NCBI RefSeq assembly: GCF_900601905.1
Contig: NZ_UWFA01000383.1
Span: 434,001-498,000, forward strand
DNA length: 64,000 nt
Source: Pseudomonas viridiflava
GTDB lineage: Bacteria; Pseudomonadota; Gammaproteobacteria; Pseudomonadales; Pseudomonadaceae
Direction: 5' to 3'
How positions within the stretch are numbered: position 1 is the first letter of the stretch; each line of letters opens with the position of its first letter. Shown here in pieces: positions 8,628-17,283 of the stretch. The position numbers were made by a program, and so were the translations under genes. The notes beneath the pieces are model-generated. The model made no database searches. It worked only from the letters and a program-made list of their open reading frames with translations, and was not told where the DNA came from.

Positions 8628-9440
8628 CTATCTGCGGCGAATCACTACCTCCAGATATTCACTGGGCACCACCAGCGAGTTATCGCCACCGCGATTCGAG
8701 CGGTTGAGCAATTCGCTCAGGTCGCGGTGCAGGGCTGCGCCACCCTCGGCGGGCAGCGCCTCGAACGCTTTGTGCATCGGGCCGTACCAGGCGCTGAACA
8801 CTTCAATGAAATGCGTCGCCGAGCGGTAGCGGAAATTGAAATGGCGGCGGGTGACCTGAATGTCAGCGGCGCTGTCGGCAAACAGCCTGTGCAAATGCTC
8901 CTCAGTGCCCCACAACGAAGGCGGGCTCAATCCGGCGGGAGGTGGCAGGTGCTTGCCGAGAGTCTTGAACATCTGCCCGACAAAACCCTCCGGGGTCCAG
9001 TTAGCCAGGCCAATCCTTCCGCCAGGGCGGCAGACTCGGGCCATTTCACGCGCGGCACGTGGCTGGTCAGGGGTAAACATCACGCCGAAAGTGGACAGTA
9101 CGGCGTCAAAGCTCGCTTCCTGAAAAGGCAGGGCTTCGGCATCGGCTTCCTGAAAGCTGACATCGAAGTGTTCAGCGCGTGAACGTTCACGACCGCGCTC
9201 CAGCAGGCCGCACACGTAATCAGTCGATGTCACCCGGCAACCTCGTCGGGCTGCTGCCAGGGTGGCGTTACCGTTACCGGCGGCGACGTCCAGCACGTGT
9301 TCGTCATACCGCAGGTCGCAGGCTTCGGCGAGCAATTCGCCGACCAGTTGCAGCGTGGTGCCGACCACCGCGTAGTCGCCGCTGGCCCAGGCTGTTTTCT
9401 GTCGGGATTTGATGGCGAGTAAATCAGGGGCTTCATTCAT
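8628..9440 (-). CDS. Class I SAM-dependent methyltransferase
   Basis: A 270-residue Rossmann-fold methyltransferase. The SAM-binding motif I is VLDVAAGNGN at residues 49-58. The acidic motif DADALPFQE-type region (seen as ADAEALPFQEASFDAVLSTFG) and a RPGGRIGLANW strand follow, typical of the UbiE/methyltransf_11 group. The acceptor is not predictable. It converges with the amidohydrolase (29-bp gap) and stands alone as a transcription unit. The ATG at 9440 has AGGA ten bases upstream. Confidence 0.75.
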   Translation of the reverse strand: MNEAPDLLAIKSRQKTAWASGDYAVVGTTLQLVGELLAEACDLRYDEHVLDVAAGNGNATLAAARRGCRVTSTDYVCGLLERGRERSRAEHFDVSFQEADAEALPFQEASFDAVLSTFGVMFTPDQPRAAREMARVCRPGGRIGLANWTPEGFVGQMFKTLGKHLPPPAGLSPPSLWGTEEHLHRLFADSAADIQVTRRHFNFRYRSATHFIEVFSAWYGPMHKAFEALPAEGGAALHRDLSELLNRSNRGGDNSLVVPSEYLEVVIRRR

Positions 9441-9592
9441 GACTGCGCATTCCTGTCTTGTGGTTGCAGGTTGGGCAAGTGAGTCACTGAATTAGCCGCT
9501 TTGCTCGGGCAGGTTGCAACTGGGGCGGGGCGAGCGGGTAGATGATTTGGCGATAAAAAATCTACGGAGTAAAGCTACTGCAAGCTGAAAAC

Positions 9593-9618
9593 GTGGGACC
9601 GGCTGAAGCCATTCCCAC
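9593..9618. repeat. Short REP-like palindrome
   Basis: GTGGGA and TCCCAC ends enclose a CCGGCTGAAGCC centre, a compact REP-like hairpin in the 210-bp gap between the methyltransferase promoter side and the end of the pqi operon. The rest of this gap shows nothing recognisable. Confidence 0.5.
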
Positions 9619-9650
9619 AGATCTGCATCGGCCTCACGTCGAAGCGGTGA

Positions 9651-10262
9651 TCACTGGCAGCGCGTGCCCGTCTGTTTCACCCACACACCGGCGGTTTTGG
9701 CGATGTTGTCGGCCAGTTTCGATACGGCGCGCTGGTGAGCCAGCACCAGGTTTTCCATGCCCGCGCCTGCCTGTTCGCGAATGACGCTGCTGCAGGTCAG
9801 ACTCTGACGCTTGGCGCCGGTGCTGCGCAGGCCCAGTGTCCAGACCACATCGATCAATGCATAGCTGTCGGCGACTGACTCGAAGCGGCGCACATCGGTA
9901 CGCACCGACAACACGGGTTGATCCGCATCTTTGGGCAGGCCAGCCATGTCGCGGCTAGCAAAGCGGCGCTCCAGTTGCCCGGTCAGCGCGTCGTGGAATT
10001 CATCGCCCAGCGGCGAGCCCCAACGCTCGGCATCGAGGATCGCCAGGCTGCCGTTGCCCTGACGCACCACCAGCGGCGGCTGGTCTACCTGCACCGGCAT
10101 CAATACCGGGAGCATCTCGAACTGCACAGGGCTGGAAGTCGACGCCACCGGGGCATTGGCGGCCATTGGCGCGATTAGCGTGTAGTAATGCGTCGGCGTC
10201 GATGAGCAGGCGCTCAGCGCCAGGGTCGCAGCCAGTGCCGCGAAGGTCAGGCGCAGGGTCAT
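9651..10262 (-). CDS. pqiC: PqiC-like outer-membrane lipoprotein
   Basis: A 203-residue lipoprotein with a signal peptide ending in the lipobox LSAC at residues 16-19, so Cys19 should be lipidated. The body matches the ABC-type transport auxiliary lipoprotein family (PqiC/YmbA), starting with a HYYTL segment after the lipobox. In E. coli PqiC forms an outer-membrane ring that docks the PqiB tube. Its ATG overlaps the stop of pqiB by four bases, and it is the last gene of the pqiAABC operon, read right to left. Confidence 0.82.
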   Translation of the reverse strand: MTLRLTFAALAATLALSACSSTPTHYYTLIAPMAANAPVASTSSPVQFEMLPVLMPVQVDQPPLVVRQGNGSLAILDAERWGSPLGDEFHDALTGQLERRFASRDMAGLPKDADQPVLSVRTDVRRFESVADSYALIDVVWTLGLRSTGAKRQSLTCSSVIREQAGAGMENLVLAHQRAVSKLADNIAKTAGVWVKQTGTRCQ

Positions 10263-11941
10263 TGTTGTGGCTCCAGGTCAATGGCACGGGATGAGGACGG
10301 GGCTTTGTAGGAACCTGGCGCAGCGTCGCCGGTGCGACCGCGAATCAGTGCTTCCGGATGGCGGCTGAGGAAATCCGTCAGGACCCGAACAGAACGGGCG
10401 GTGCGCTGGACTTCATCCATGGCCTGACCGAGCTGCTGACGCGCTGGCGAATCTTCACCGAGGCTGTCGTTGGCGGTATTCAGGGTTTTCTGCGCCTGTT
10501 GCAAGGTGCCGCGCATTTCCGGCAGCACGTTGCTGTTCACTTGCTTGAGGGTTTTCTGCAGTTCGCTCAGGCTGCCATTGAGGTTCTTCGCCAGTTCATC
10601 GATTGGCAACTTGCCGAGTTTTTCGACAAAGGCCTGCAATTGCTCCTGCAACTTGTCGAAACTGCCCGGTACGGTAGGGATCTCCAGCGGGCGGATCGTC
10701 GGGTCGAAGACCACTTTGGCGGCTTTGGGATCGAAATCCATGGCGATGTACAACTGGCCCGTCAGCAGATTGCCAGTGCGCGCCTGAGCGCGCAGGCCGC
10801 GGGACACGAATGCGCCGAGAATCCGCGCCGATTGCTCGTCGGGGTCGCCGGAACCACCCAGCTGTTGGAGCTTCTCTTCGGCAGCGCCGAGCCGTTTCGG
10901 ATAGATCACGGCACCGACGACGCCAGGGAAGGTCTGGGTTGCAGGATCGTAATCCAGGTCAACCGAAACCACGCGACCGATGTTTACCCCGAGGAAGTCC
11001 ACCGGCGCATTGACCACCAGGCCTCGCAGGGATTGATTGAAGCGCATGCGAATGTAGCGCGGCTCGCCATCCGGCGGTGCCAAGGCGGCTGTCTGGTCGT
11101 CGAAGATGCGAAATTCGGCGTTTTCCTCGGCCGGCTTGGCGTTCGGGCTCCAGTTTGGCTCGCGGAACGCAATGCCGCCGGAGATGATCGAGGTCATGGA
11201 CTGGGTGTCGATCTTCAAACCAGAGGCACCCACGGTCACGTCGACGCCGCTCGCATTCCAGAAACGCGTGTCAGTGGTGATGTACTGGTCGTTGGGCGAG
11301 GTGATGAAGATCTCGATATCCACGCCTTTGCCATCCTTGGACAGCGCGAACCACACGACCTGGCCCACCTGGATGCGCCGGTAGTAGATAGGCGACCCGA
11401 TATCCAGCGAGCCCAGGTCGTCGGTGTGCAGCTTGAAGCGTTTGCCCTTGTCGCCGAAAGTCACCGGCGGTGGTGTTTCCAGGCCCAGGAACTCGCCCTT
11501 GGTTTTCTCCGAGCTGCCGGCATCAGCGCCGATGAAGGCACCGGAGAGCAGGGTGTCGACGCCGGAAATGCCTTGCGCGCCAATGCGCGGTCGCACCACC
11601 CAGAACTGGCTGTCTTCCCGGGTAAACGGGCTGGCACTGTTGTTCAGTTCGATGGTCGCCAGAATGTGCGTGCGGTCTTCGCTGAGGGCGATGCCGGTGA
11701 CCACGCCAATCACCACGTTCTTGTACTTGACCTGGGTCTTGTTGGCTTCCAGACCTTCGGCCGTCAGGAAGCTCACGGTGATTTTCGGGCCAATGGACAT
11801 CCAGTCGTGCAGCGCCATGGACAAGCCAATGATGCCGGCGATGATCGGCACCAGCCAGACCAGCGAGACGCGCATGCGACTGCGTTTGACGTCCGGGCGC
11901 ACAGGCGCCGAGGGCGATGGGGGAAGGGCATTGTCAGACAT
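10259..11941 (-). CDS. pqiB: PqiB, MCE-domain inter-membrane transport protein
   Basis: A 560-residue protein with a single N-terminal membrane anchor (about residues 22-45) and three successive MCE/MlaD domains. It ends with a long helical region rich in Q, L and K (roughly 400-520). In E. coli PqiB hexamers make a tunnel across the periplasm for lipid movement. I chose ATG 11941, preceded by AGAGG, over a TTG two codons earlier. The gene overlaps pqiA by eight bases and pqiC by four. The large open frame on the opposite strand is a codon-bias shadow. Confidence 0.88.
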   Translation of the reverse strand: MSDNALPPSPSAPVRPDVKRSRMRVSLVWLVPIIAGIIGLSMALHDWMSIGPKITVSFLTAEGLEANKTQVKYKNVVIGVVTGIALSEDRTHILATIELNNSASPFTREDSQFWVVRPRIGAQGISGVDTLLSGAFIGADAGSSEKTKGEFLGLETPPPVTFGDKGKRFKLHTDDLGSLDIGSPIYYRRIQVGQVVWFALSKDGKGVDIEIFITSPNDQYITTDTRFWNASGVDVTVGASGLKIDTQSMTSIISGGIAFREPNWSPNAKPAEENAEFRIFDDQTAALAPPDGEPRYIRMRFNQSLRGLVVNAPVDFLGVNIGRVVSVDLDYDPATQTFPGVVGAVIYPKRLGAAEEKLQQLGGSGDPDEQSARILGAFVSRGLRAQARTGNLLTGQLYIAMDFDPKAAKVVFDPTIRPLEIPTVPGSFDKLQEQLQAFVEKLGKLPIDELAKNLNGSLSELQKTLKQVNSNVLPEMRGTLQQAQKTLNTANDSLGEDSPARQQLGQAMDEVQRTARSVRVLTDFLSRHPEALIRGRTGDAAPGSYKAPSSSRAIDLEPQQ

Positions 11942-12548
11942 CTTCAACCTCTGCGTCCCAGATAAGCCGGGGATCGAAACTCATGGCGGCGAACATCGTC
12001 ATCACCACTACCAAACCAAAGAACAGGATGCCGATTCTGGGCTCGATGGTGCTGAGCTCATGAAACTGCACAAGGGCGGCCACCAGAGCCACCACCAACA
12101 CGTCGAGCATCGACCAATAGCCGATCAGCTCGATAAAGCGATACAGGCGCGAGCGTTCACGCATGGCCCAGGTGCTGCGCCGCTGGCAGGTGATCAGCAG
12201 CATGCCCAGCACGAGGAACTTGATGGAGGGCACGACCACGCTGGCAATGAAAATCAGCAGGGCGATGTCCCAGGAACCCCCTTTGAAGAACTCGATGACG
12301 CCACTCATGATGGTGTTCTGGCTGCTGTTGCCAAACATTGTGGTGTACATCACCGGCATGACGTTGGCCGGTATGTAGAAAATCAGCCCGGCGATCAGAA
12401 ACGCCCAGGTGCGCACGATGCTGTTGGGCTTGCGCACATGTACGGCTGATTCGCAGCGTGGGCAGTCATGGCAGGTGTCAGGGCAGGCATAGCCACAGAT
12501 ATGGCACAGCGCGAGCCCGTGTTCATGGGCATAAGGAATACCATTCAC
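11934..12548 (-). CDS. pqiA: PqiA-type membrane protein, second half
   Basis: A 204-residue inner-membrane protein of the paraquat-inducible protein A family. An N-terminal zinc-ribbon-like stretch (CHICGYACPDTCHDCPRC, residues 15-32) is followed by four hydrophobic segments. E. coli PqiA is a single protein of about 400 residues containing two such modules; here, as commonly in Pseudomonas, the modules are separate genes that overlap by four bases. It probably works with PqiB and PqiC in envelope lipid transport. Confidence 0.82.
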   Translation of the reverse strand: MNGIPYAHEHGLALCHICGYACPDTCHDCPRCESAVHVRKPNSIVRTWAFLIAGLIFYIPANVMPVMYTTMFGNSSQNTIMSGVIEFFKGGSWDIALLIFIASVVVPSIKFLVLGMLLITCQRRSTWAMRERSRLYRFIELIGYWSMLDVLVVALVAALVQFHELSTIEPRIGILFFGLVVVMTMFAAMSFDPRLIWDAEVEDV

Positions 12549-13177
12549 GAGGGCTGCACTCCCAGCTCAGTCCACAGTCGGCGGATGTTCTTGCCTGCGA
12601 TGAGCACGATCAGCACCATCAGCATCGCCATGGCCCACAAACCCAGCCCCGGATGCACATCCAGCATGCCCGCGAGTTTGACGATGGCGACCAGAATGCC
12701 CAGCATGCAGACCTCAAGCATGCTCCATGGGCGCAAATGCTCCAGCGCCCGCATGCAACTTTTGAAACCGGGGGCAACCTGCCCTTTATAAGCGTGGATC
12801 AGCACCCAGAACAGCAAGGTTATCTGCAGCATGGGGGCGAAGATGATCGACAGCCCGGCAACCAGTGCAATGAGGGTGATACGGCCCTGGGCCAGCGCTT
12901 CGACAGACGCCCAGAGGGTCACTTCGTTGCTCAGGCCCTTCATGCTGATGCTGATTACCGGGAACAGGTTGGCGAACACGAACAACACCGCCGCGGCGAT
13001 GGTCAGGGCCAGCCACTGTTCGATATTCAAGCGTTGGGCACGGCCCAGCACTGCACCACAGCGCAGGCATGATGCGGTTTCGCCTTTTTGCAGCGGGTGG
13101 TCTTCATAGAGCGAGTCGCAATGCTCGCAAATGATGAAGGCTATTGGGGGCTTGGAGTCTGGCAAAGTCGGATTCAT
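12545..13177 (-). CDS. pqiA: PqiA-type membrane protein, first half
   Basis: A 210-residue PqiA-family protein, first gene of the pqi operon. The cysteine cluster CEHCDSLYEDH...CLRCG (about residues 18-42) is a rubredoxin/zinc-ribbon-like element. Four membrane segments follow. It corresponds to the N-terminal half of fused PqiA from enteric bacteria. The operon promoter should lie in the 200 bp to its right (13178-13377), where I recognise no specific operator. Confidence 0.82.
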   Translation of the reverse strand: MNPTLPDSKPPIAFIICEHCDSLYEDHPLQKGETASCLRCGAVLGRAQRLNIEQWLALTIAAAVLFVFANLFPVISISMKGLSNEVTLWASVEALAQGRITLIALVAGLSIIFAPMLQITLLFWVLIHAYKGQVAPGFKSCMRALEHLRPWSMLEVCMLGILVAIVKLAGMLDVHPGLGLWAMAMLMVLIVLIAGKNIRRLWTELGVQPS

Positions 13178-13377
13178 CTGCGCCGTGATAGGGAATGGGT
13201 ACAGTCAAGTTCAACGAAGGCCGCAAAGATACCTTCCTGGCGCAAATATGGCTGCATTTTATCGGCGGCCAAGTGTTTATCAAGCCGGGTGCAACATGGA
13301 CAGCGGGGGCTGAGCGGCGTTCATATGTCATAGCGCCATTATTTGCGCCCACTGTTTCTCCAGCAGATCAATGACAG

Positions 13378-13677
13378 TCAACCTGCGCGAGCACGCTTCT
13401 GCAAGAACCCCAACAGGGTGCGCGCCGAGTCGGGGATGTTCTGATCATCGAACTCGACGCAGATGGCACGGGTATCGTCTTCGATGGTGATCTCATACTG
13501 TTTCAGGTCGCGAGCCTGCTCGGAACGCAAGCGTGCGGACTGGCTCAGCCCGCTGTCGCGCACCAACTGCTCCAGCTGCTGCGCTTCGTGTTGCCCAAGC
13601 TCTGCGGTATTCACTTCGCAGCTTTTCAGCGCGCCGACGAAGCCACCGGATTGCACATAACACACTCTCATCCTCAA
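13378..13677 (-). CDS. Emfourin-like protealysin inhibitor
   Basis: A 99-residue soluble protein without signal peptide. It starts with a VCYVQSGGFVG beta-strand and ends with a SARTLLGFL helix. This size, the SGGF motif and its place 21 bp downstream of a protealysin-like M4 protease gene match emfourin (M4in), the inhibitor co-encoded with protealysin in Serratia. It probably blocks the protease inside the cell or protects the cell from it. Recognition rests on remembered family features plus context. Confidence 0.7.
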   Translation of the reverse strand: MRMRVCYVQSGGFVGALKSCEVNTAELGQHEAQQLEQLVRDSGLSQSARLRSEQARDLKQYEITIEDDTRAICVEFDDQNIPDSARTLLGFLQKRARAG

Positions 13678-13698
13678 CCCCCTGCCAACGCGTTTGTA

Positions 13699-14766
13699 CT
13701 AGACACTGATCCCGACCTTTTTCCACGCCGCCTTGACCGCCTTCCTGGCCCCCGCACCGTACTCCTTGCCGCCGGCAATCTGTACGCTGATGCGGGCACA
13801 ATCAACGAACTGGCTGGTGCTGCTCAGTTGCAGCATTGTTTCGTACCAGATCCGTCCCGCCACTTCCCAGGCGTTGCCGCCCAACGCCTTGGCGACAAGG
13901 ACGAAGGCACGGTTGGGAATACCCGAATTGATATGCACGCCGCCATTGTCCTTAGGCCCGGTATAAAGGTCGGCCATGGTCGCGGGCTGTGGATCGTTAC
14001 CGAGTTCAGGATCGTCCACATAAGCTGTACCGGGATGTTCCATGTCGCGAATGCCGCGACGGGTGGGTGCCGGGATCAGCAGCTCCTTGCCGATCACCCA
14101 GCTGGAGTCTTGGGCGCTGGTGCGTTCTTGCCACTGGCGGACCAACACACCGAAGACATCGGCAAAGTGCTCGTTGAGTGCGCCTGACTGGCCCTGATAG
14201 TTCAGGTTGCTGGTAAACGACTGTACGCCATGGGTCAGTTCATGGCCGATCACTTCGAGACTGCCGGTAAAACGCTTGAACACTTCGCCATCGCCGTCGC
14301 CGTAGGCCATCTGCTGGCCGTTCCAGAAAGCGTTGTTCATGGGCACGAAGTCGCCCTGAAAGTCGACTTCGGCAACATGCACGGTGGAGACCAGGCTCAT
14401 GCCGTTGTCGTCCAGCGAGTTGCGCTTGAATAACTGATCATAAAAATCATAGACGGCGCCCGAACCCTCGAACGCTTCATCCAGCGCTGGGTCGCCGGTG
14501 GCTGGCTGATGTTCAGCGCGGGCCAGGGTGCCGGGCAGGGTGTTGGTGTGCCCGGCGTCATACACAAGGCGGTTTTTCCCGCCATCCGGCGACTTGCTCG
14601 CCAACAGAGTGGGCATCGCCTGGGCCGAGGTGCGAAATGCAACAAAGGCCGAGCTGCTGGCCAGGTTGGTGATCGCCAGTGCCCGGATGTGCGCGTGGGA
14701 TGATTGTGCCATGTGTTCCATGATGTAGGGCGGGATAAAACACAGCAGCGGATGCCGTTGGCACAT
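13699..14766 (-). CDS. Protealysin-like M4 metalloprotease
   Basis: A 355-residue thermolysin-family zinc protease of the short-propeptide protealysin type. Zinc motif HELTH is at 175-179, the third ligand Glu lies in GALNEHFADVFG (195-206), and a catalytic-site GGVHINSGIPNRAF segment is at 275-288. There is no signal peptide. The N-terminus carries CFIPPYIM, the protealysin propeptide signature with PPY. ATG 14766 is preceded by AGGAGG at 8 bases; the longer upstream frame is rejected. It likely forms a two-gene unit with the emfourin-like gene. Related proteases cleave actin and surface proteins or serve in bacterial competition. Confidence 0.85.
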   Translation of the reverse strand: MCQRHPLLCFIPPYIMEHMAQSSHAHIRALAITNLASSSAFVAFRTSAQAMPTLLASKSPDGGKNRLVYDAGHTNTLPGTLARAEHQPATGDPALDEAFEGSGAVYDFYDQLFKRNSLDDNGMSLVSTVHVAEVDFQGDFVPMNNAFWNGQQMAYGDGDGEVFKRFTGSLEVIGHELTHGVQSFTSNLNYQGQSGALNEHFADVFGVLVRQWQERTSAQDSSWVIGKELLIPAPTRRGIRDMEHPGTAYVDDPELGNDPQPATMADLYTGPKDNGGVHINSGIPNRAFVLVAKALGGNAWEVAGRIWYETMLQLSSTSQFVDCARISVQIAGGKEYGAGARKAVKAAWKKVGISV

Positions 14767-14950
14767 GGGGGAGTCCTCCTGATTGACTTCTGTCGCTCGC
14801 TTTCGTTGGGCAACAGCTTGCAGCGCGATGTTCCGGCTGCCCAACGGATCGCTCGAACAAGGTCCGAATAGACGATAGATCAACAATACCTACAACGAAT
14901 GGGGTGCAGCGTTGTCGAAATCATTCACCCGCATGCTTGAGGCCATCTCT

Positions 14951-15217
14951 ATGAATAGGCCTTCAAGAACGTTTTCGGACGTTTATCGCAAGCAGGTGAT
15001 TGAAGTCCTGGTAATTGTTGCACCCGGCGCCAGCGAAGCTGATGAGTTCGTGATCCACGTAAAGGTGATCATGGCGTGCCAGACACCTGTTCCAATCGTT
15101 AAAATTTGTAACCGTGGTTATCGCTCCCAAGACGAGGCACGCCATGCTGGCATTGCCGTAGGGCGCGATTTGATCAATAGCCTGGTGCCGCTCAGCGACC
15201 AACTGTCGCTGGCCTGA
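14951..15217 (+). CDS. Small conserved hypothetical protein
   Basis: An 88-residue protein of unknown function, divergent from the protease gene. ATG 14951 has GAGG eight bases upstream, which decides the start. The sequence has a strand-rich N-terminal half and a C-terminal RSQDEARHAGIAVGRDLI segment. That pattern, an alternating helix following an arginine/aspartate turn, is common in small Pseudomonas proteins of unknown role. No signal peptide or membrane segment. The frame has a normal codon pattern for the region. Confidence 0.6.
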   Translation: MNRPSRTFSDVYRKQVIEVLVIVAPGASEADEFVIHVKVIMACQTPVPIVKICNRGYRSQDEARHAGIAVGRDLINSLVPLSDQLSLA

Positions 15218-15280
15218 ATGAACCGTTGCAGGCTATGGCAATGGTAAACTTGCGCCCACTTTGAAAAGGAGCAAGCAGAC

Positions 15281-15634
15281 GTGCGCAATTTGGCAATGAT
15301 GATGGCGGTGTTGGCACTGGCTGGCTGTGATGTCGGCAAATCAACCCCGCCACCCCCTAAAGTGCAGGCTGCAGCACCGGTGCAGACCTCGCAGGCGGGT
15401 ACTGTTCAGTGGGAAATCCAGATCAATGCCAATGAGGCGCTCAGCGATATCAGCGCCTGGCTGCTGGAACGCAGCTATCCGCCTTACCTGGCGACCATTG
15501 ATGGCAAACAGACGTTGTTGATAGGACCCTATCAGACTCAGGCCCAAGCCGAGCAGACCCGTACCGAATTGCTGGCCAAGCTGGCCAAATCCCATCGCAA
15601 GGCAGCGCCTGTCGTCATCGAACGAACGCTTTAA
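15281..15634 (+). CDS. Small SPOR-domain-like lipoprotein
   Basis: A 117-residue predicted lipoprotein with lipobox LAGC (Cys16) after a short hydrophobic signal. A proline-rich linker follows, then a C-terminal domain of about 75 residues resembling a SPOR fold (WEIQINANEA and LLIGPYQTQAQAEQTRTEL). SPOR domains bind denuded peptidoglycan at division sites. The start is GTG at 15281 with AAAGGAG 11 bases upstream. It stands alone between unrelated genes. The SPOR call rests on the pattern of the GPY/QAEQ segment. Confidence 0.65.
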   Translation: MRNLAMMMAVLALAGCDVGKSTPPPPKVQAAAPVQTSQAGTVQWEIQINANEALSDISAWLLERSYPPYLATIDGKQTLLIGPYQTQAQAEQTRTELLAKLAKSHRKAAPVVIERTL

Positions 15635-15691
15635 TCAATCAAGCCCGCCGTAAATCTGGATGTCGCGCAGCAGGCAGTGGTCTCGTGCGCA

Positions 15692-15811
15692 GGGCAGGCT
15701 TTGGAGGGTTACGTAGGCGCGGCTTCAGCCACGAGCGCCAGCACTGTCAACGAAAATCCAGCGCACTTGACCCTTTCGCGGCTCTCGCGGCTAAAGCCTG
15801 TCCTGCGCAAT
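15692..15811. repeat. REP-like imperfect inverted repeat
   Basis: GGCGCGGCTTCAGCCACGAG near 15717 and the inverted CTCGCGGCTAAAGCC near 15783, with GCGCAGGGCAGGCTTT / AAAGCCTGTCCTGCGC outer arms (about 15699-15811), form a large imperfect hairpin between convergent genes. Confidence 0.6.
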
Positions 15812-15821
15812 CAGCGAACAA

Positions 15822-16142
15822 TCAGTCGCGACGACCCAGCAGCAGGCCTACAACCAGGCCGAACCCGGCCGAAATAGCCACGGTCTGCCATGGATGGCCA
15901 CCGATGTAGGTTTCGGTTGCCTCAACCACTGGCTTGGTGCGCTCGCGAACGCTGCTGACTGACTCGGCGGCCTGTTTCAGCTTTAAACTCAATTGTGCAC
16001 GCAGGGTTTCGGCTTCTTCTCCCACCAGCGCGGCGCTTTCCTTGAGCAATTTGTCAGATTCTTCGATCAGCGCCTGAAGATCGCTGAAAGCCTGATCCTT
16101 GATTTGATCGGCGGAAGTCTGGGCAGCAGTCTTACGAGCCAT
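15822..16142 (-). CDS. DUF883-family (ElaB/YqjD-like) ribosome-associated membrane protein
   Basis: A 106-residue protein: a charged amphipathic helical region (residues 12-75) followed by GGHPWQTVAISAGFGLVVGLLLGRR, the hallmark C-terminal membrane anchor with terminal arginines of the DUF883/ElaB/YqjD family. E. coli members are RpoS-controlled inner-membrane proteins that tether ribosomes in stationary phase. AAAGGA precedes the ATG. Monocistronic. Confidence 0.82.
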   Translation of the reverse strand: MARKTAAQTSADQIKDQAFSDLQALIEESDKLLKESAALVGEEAETLRAQLSLKLKQAAESVSSVRERTKPVVEATETYIGGHPWQTVAISAGFGLVVGLLLGRRD

Positions 16143-16305
16143 GGTGTTTTCCTTTCATTGATGATGGCAGTGAGCAATTGAGTGTTTTGCGCTCCGAAAA
16201 GTTGCAGTGCGTTGTAAGACTTAGCCGCCTTGAGTGGTCGAATTGCCCGAAACCTGCGTCAGACGGGTGTAAGATGCTCGCGGTTTTTAGTCACAGGTGA
16301 ACGTT

Positions 16306-16560
16306 ATGAGTTTCAATCTGGCCAACAGGCCGCTCCCTGAACGCGCCGCGCTTGAGGATGAAAAGTCCCGGCTTTTCGATTTATGGCAGAGCAATCTGGG
16401 CAAGGCCAAAAGCGATGCCGCTCGCCTGTTCGGCGAGCGCTCCAAACGCAAGGGCAAATGGTCCGAGTGGGTGCGCTCCGAGCTGGACGGCATGAACCCC
16501 CCTGAATACGCCAACATGGTACGCAGTGAAGTGAACCGCCTGATGGCCGCCAGCAAATAA
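16306..16560 (+). CDS. Small conserved hypothetical protein
   Basis: An 84-residue basic, helical, soluble protein of unknown function. ATG 16306 preceded by AGGTGA is preferred over a GTG three codons earlier. It contains a KRKGKWSEWVRSEL segment and a PPEYANMVRSEVNRLM C-terminus. No membrane segment and no known domain recognised. It converges with the LEA-type lipoprotein gene (20-bp gap). Confidence 0.6.
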   Translation: MSFNLANRPLPERAALEDEKSRLFDLWQSNLGKAKSDAARLFGERSKRKGKWSEWVRSELDGMNPPEYANMVRSEVNRLMAASK

Positions 16561-16580
16561 GCCAGCCCTGACGACGAGCC

Positions 16581-17060
16581 TTACCAGGTGCCGCCAACGG
16601 GCTGGGGCAGGCTCAAGGTGCCGCTGTCGCTGAAACGCAGGGTCCCGAACAGGCCTCCCGCCAATTTTCCGCGCAAGGTATAGGGCAGGTTGTCGAGGCT
16701 TTGGGTCTGCGTCAGTCCCACCGCCTGACGCAGTGCGGCGAACGCCGACACGCTGACCGGCACCACCAATATGCCCTCCGAGAATCGCCCGATCGTGCCT
16801 TTCTGGTCACTGACTCCGGACGCCAGCAGCTTGCCGTTGACGTCCAGATCCAGCGCGACTCCGGTGTATTCAATGGCGGTTTCGTTGGGGTTCTGCAAGC
16901 GCAGCTTGACCGCCATGCGCACCTCAAGCCCCTGGCCCGGCAGCGGCTCGATACCCACCACGTTGATATTCAGCGGGTCCCGGTTGGGGAACAGGGCGCA
17001 GGCCGAGAGCGACAGGGCCAGCAGGCTCGCCAGCAGAATTCGAAGAGGATGTGAGGGCAT
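16581..17060 (-). CDS. LEA type-2 (LEA14-like) lipoprotein
   Basis: A 159-residue lipoprotein with lipobox LSAC (Cys21) and a single LEA14/WHy-type beta-sandwich. Visible family features are the LRLQNPNETAIEYTGVALDL strand pair and the G-x-LASG segment. Such proteins are linked to desiccation and hypersensitivity responses in plants and are frequent Pseudomonas envelope lipoproteins of unknown ligand. GGAAA precedes the ATG by about eight bases. Monocistronic. Confidence 0.78.
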   Translation of the reverse strand: MPSHPLRILLASLLALSLSACALFPNRDPLNINVVGIEPLPGQGLEVRMAVKLRLQNPNETAIEYTGVALDLDVNGKLLASGVSDQKGTIGRFSEGILVVPVSVSAFAALRQAVGLTQTQSLDNLPYTLRGKLAGGLFGTLRFSDSGTLSLPQPVGGTW

Positions 17061-17283
17061 GCGCAGGTTTCCTGTTCGCAGTAGCGGGATACCGGGTCAG
17101 ACCTCGTGAGCGGGCATTCGTTTGGCAGAGTGCCTGTCTGCTTGGCTTTGGCACTCATCGCGGCCACACCGTGTGGAACCGGCTTTAGCCGGGAAAACGC
17201 GGGTGGTATCGCCGCAGCGCAGGGGTCGTTGGGCGCAGCGGATATGGCTTATGCTGTGCAACCTGCCAGCCGACGAGGTGCAG

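Noticed and set aside
10358..11965. Long open frame on the plus strand opposite pqiB
   Set aside because: It mirrors a high-GC coding gene, has low-complexity His/Arg/Gln-rich composition and no ribosome site; pqiB on the minus strand shows clear MCE domains.
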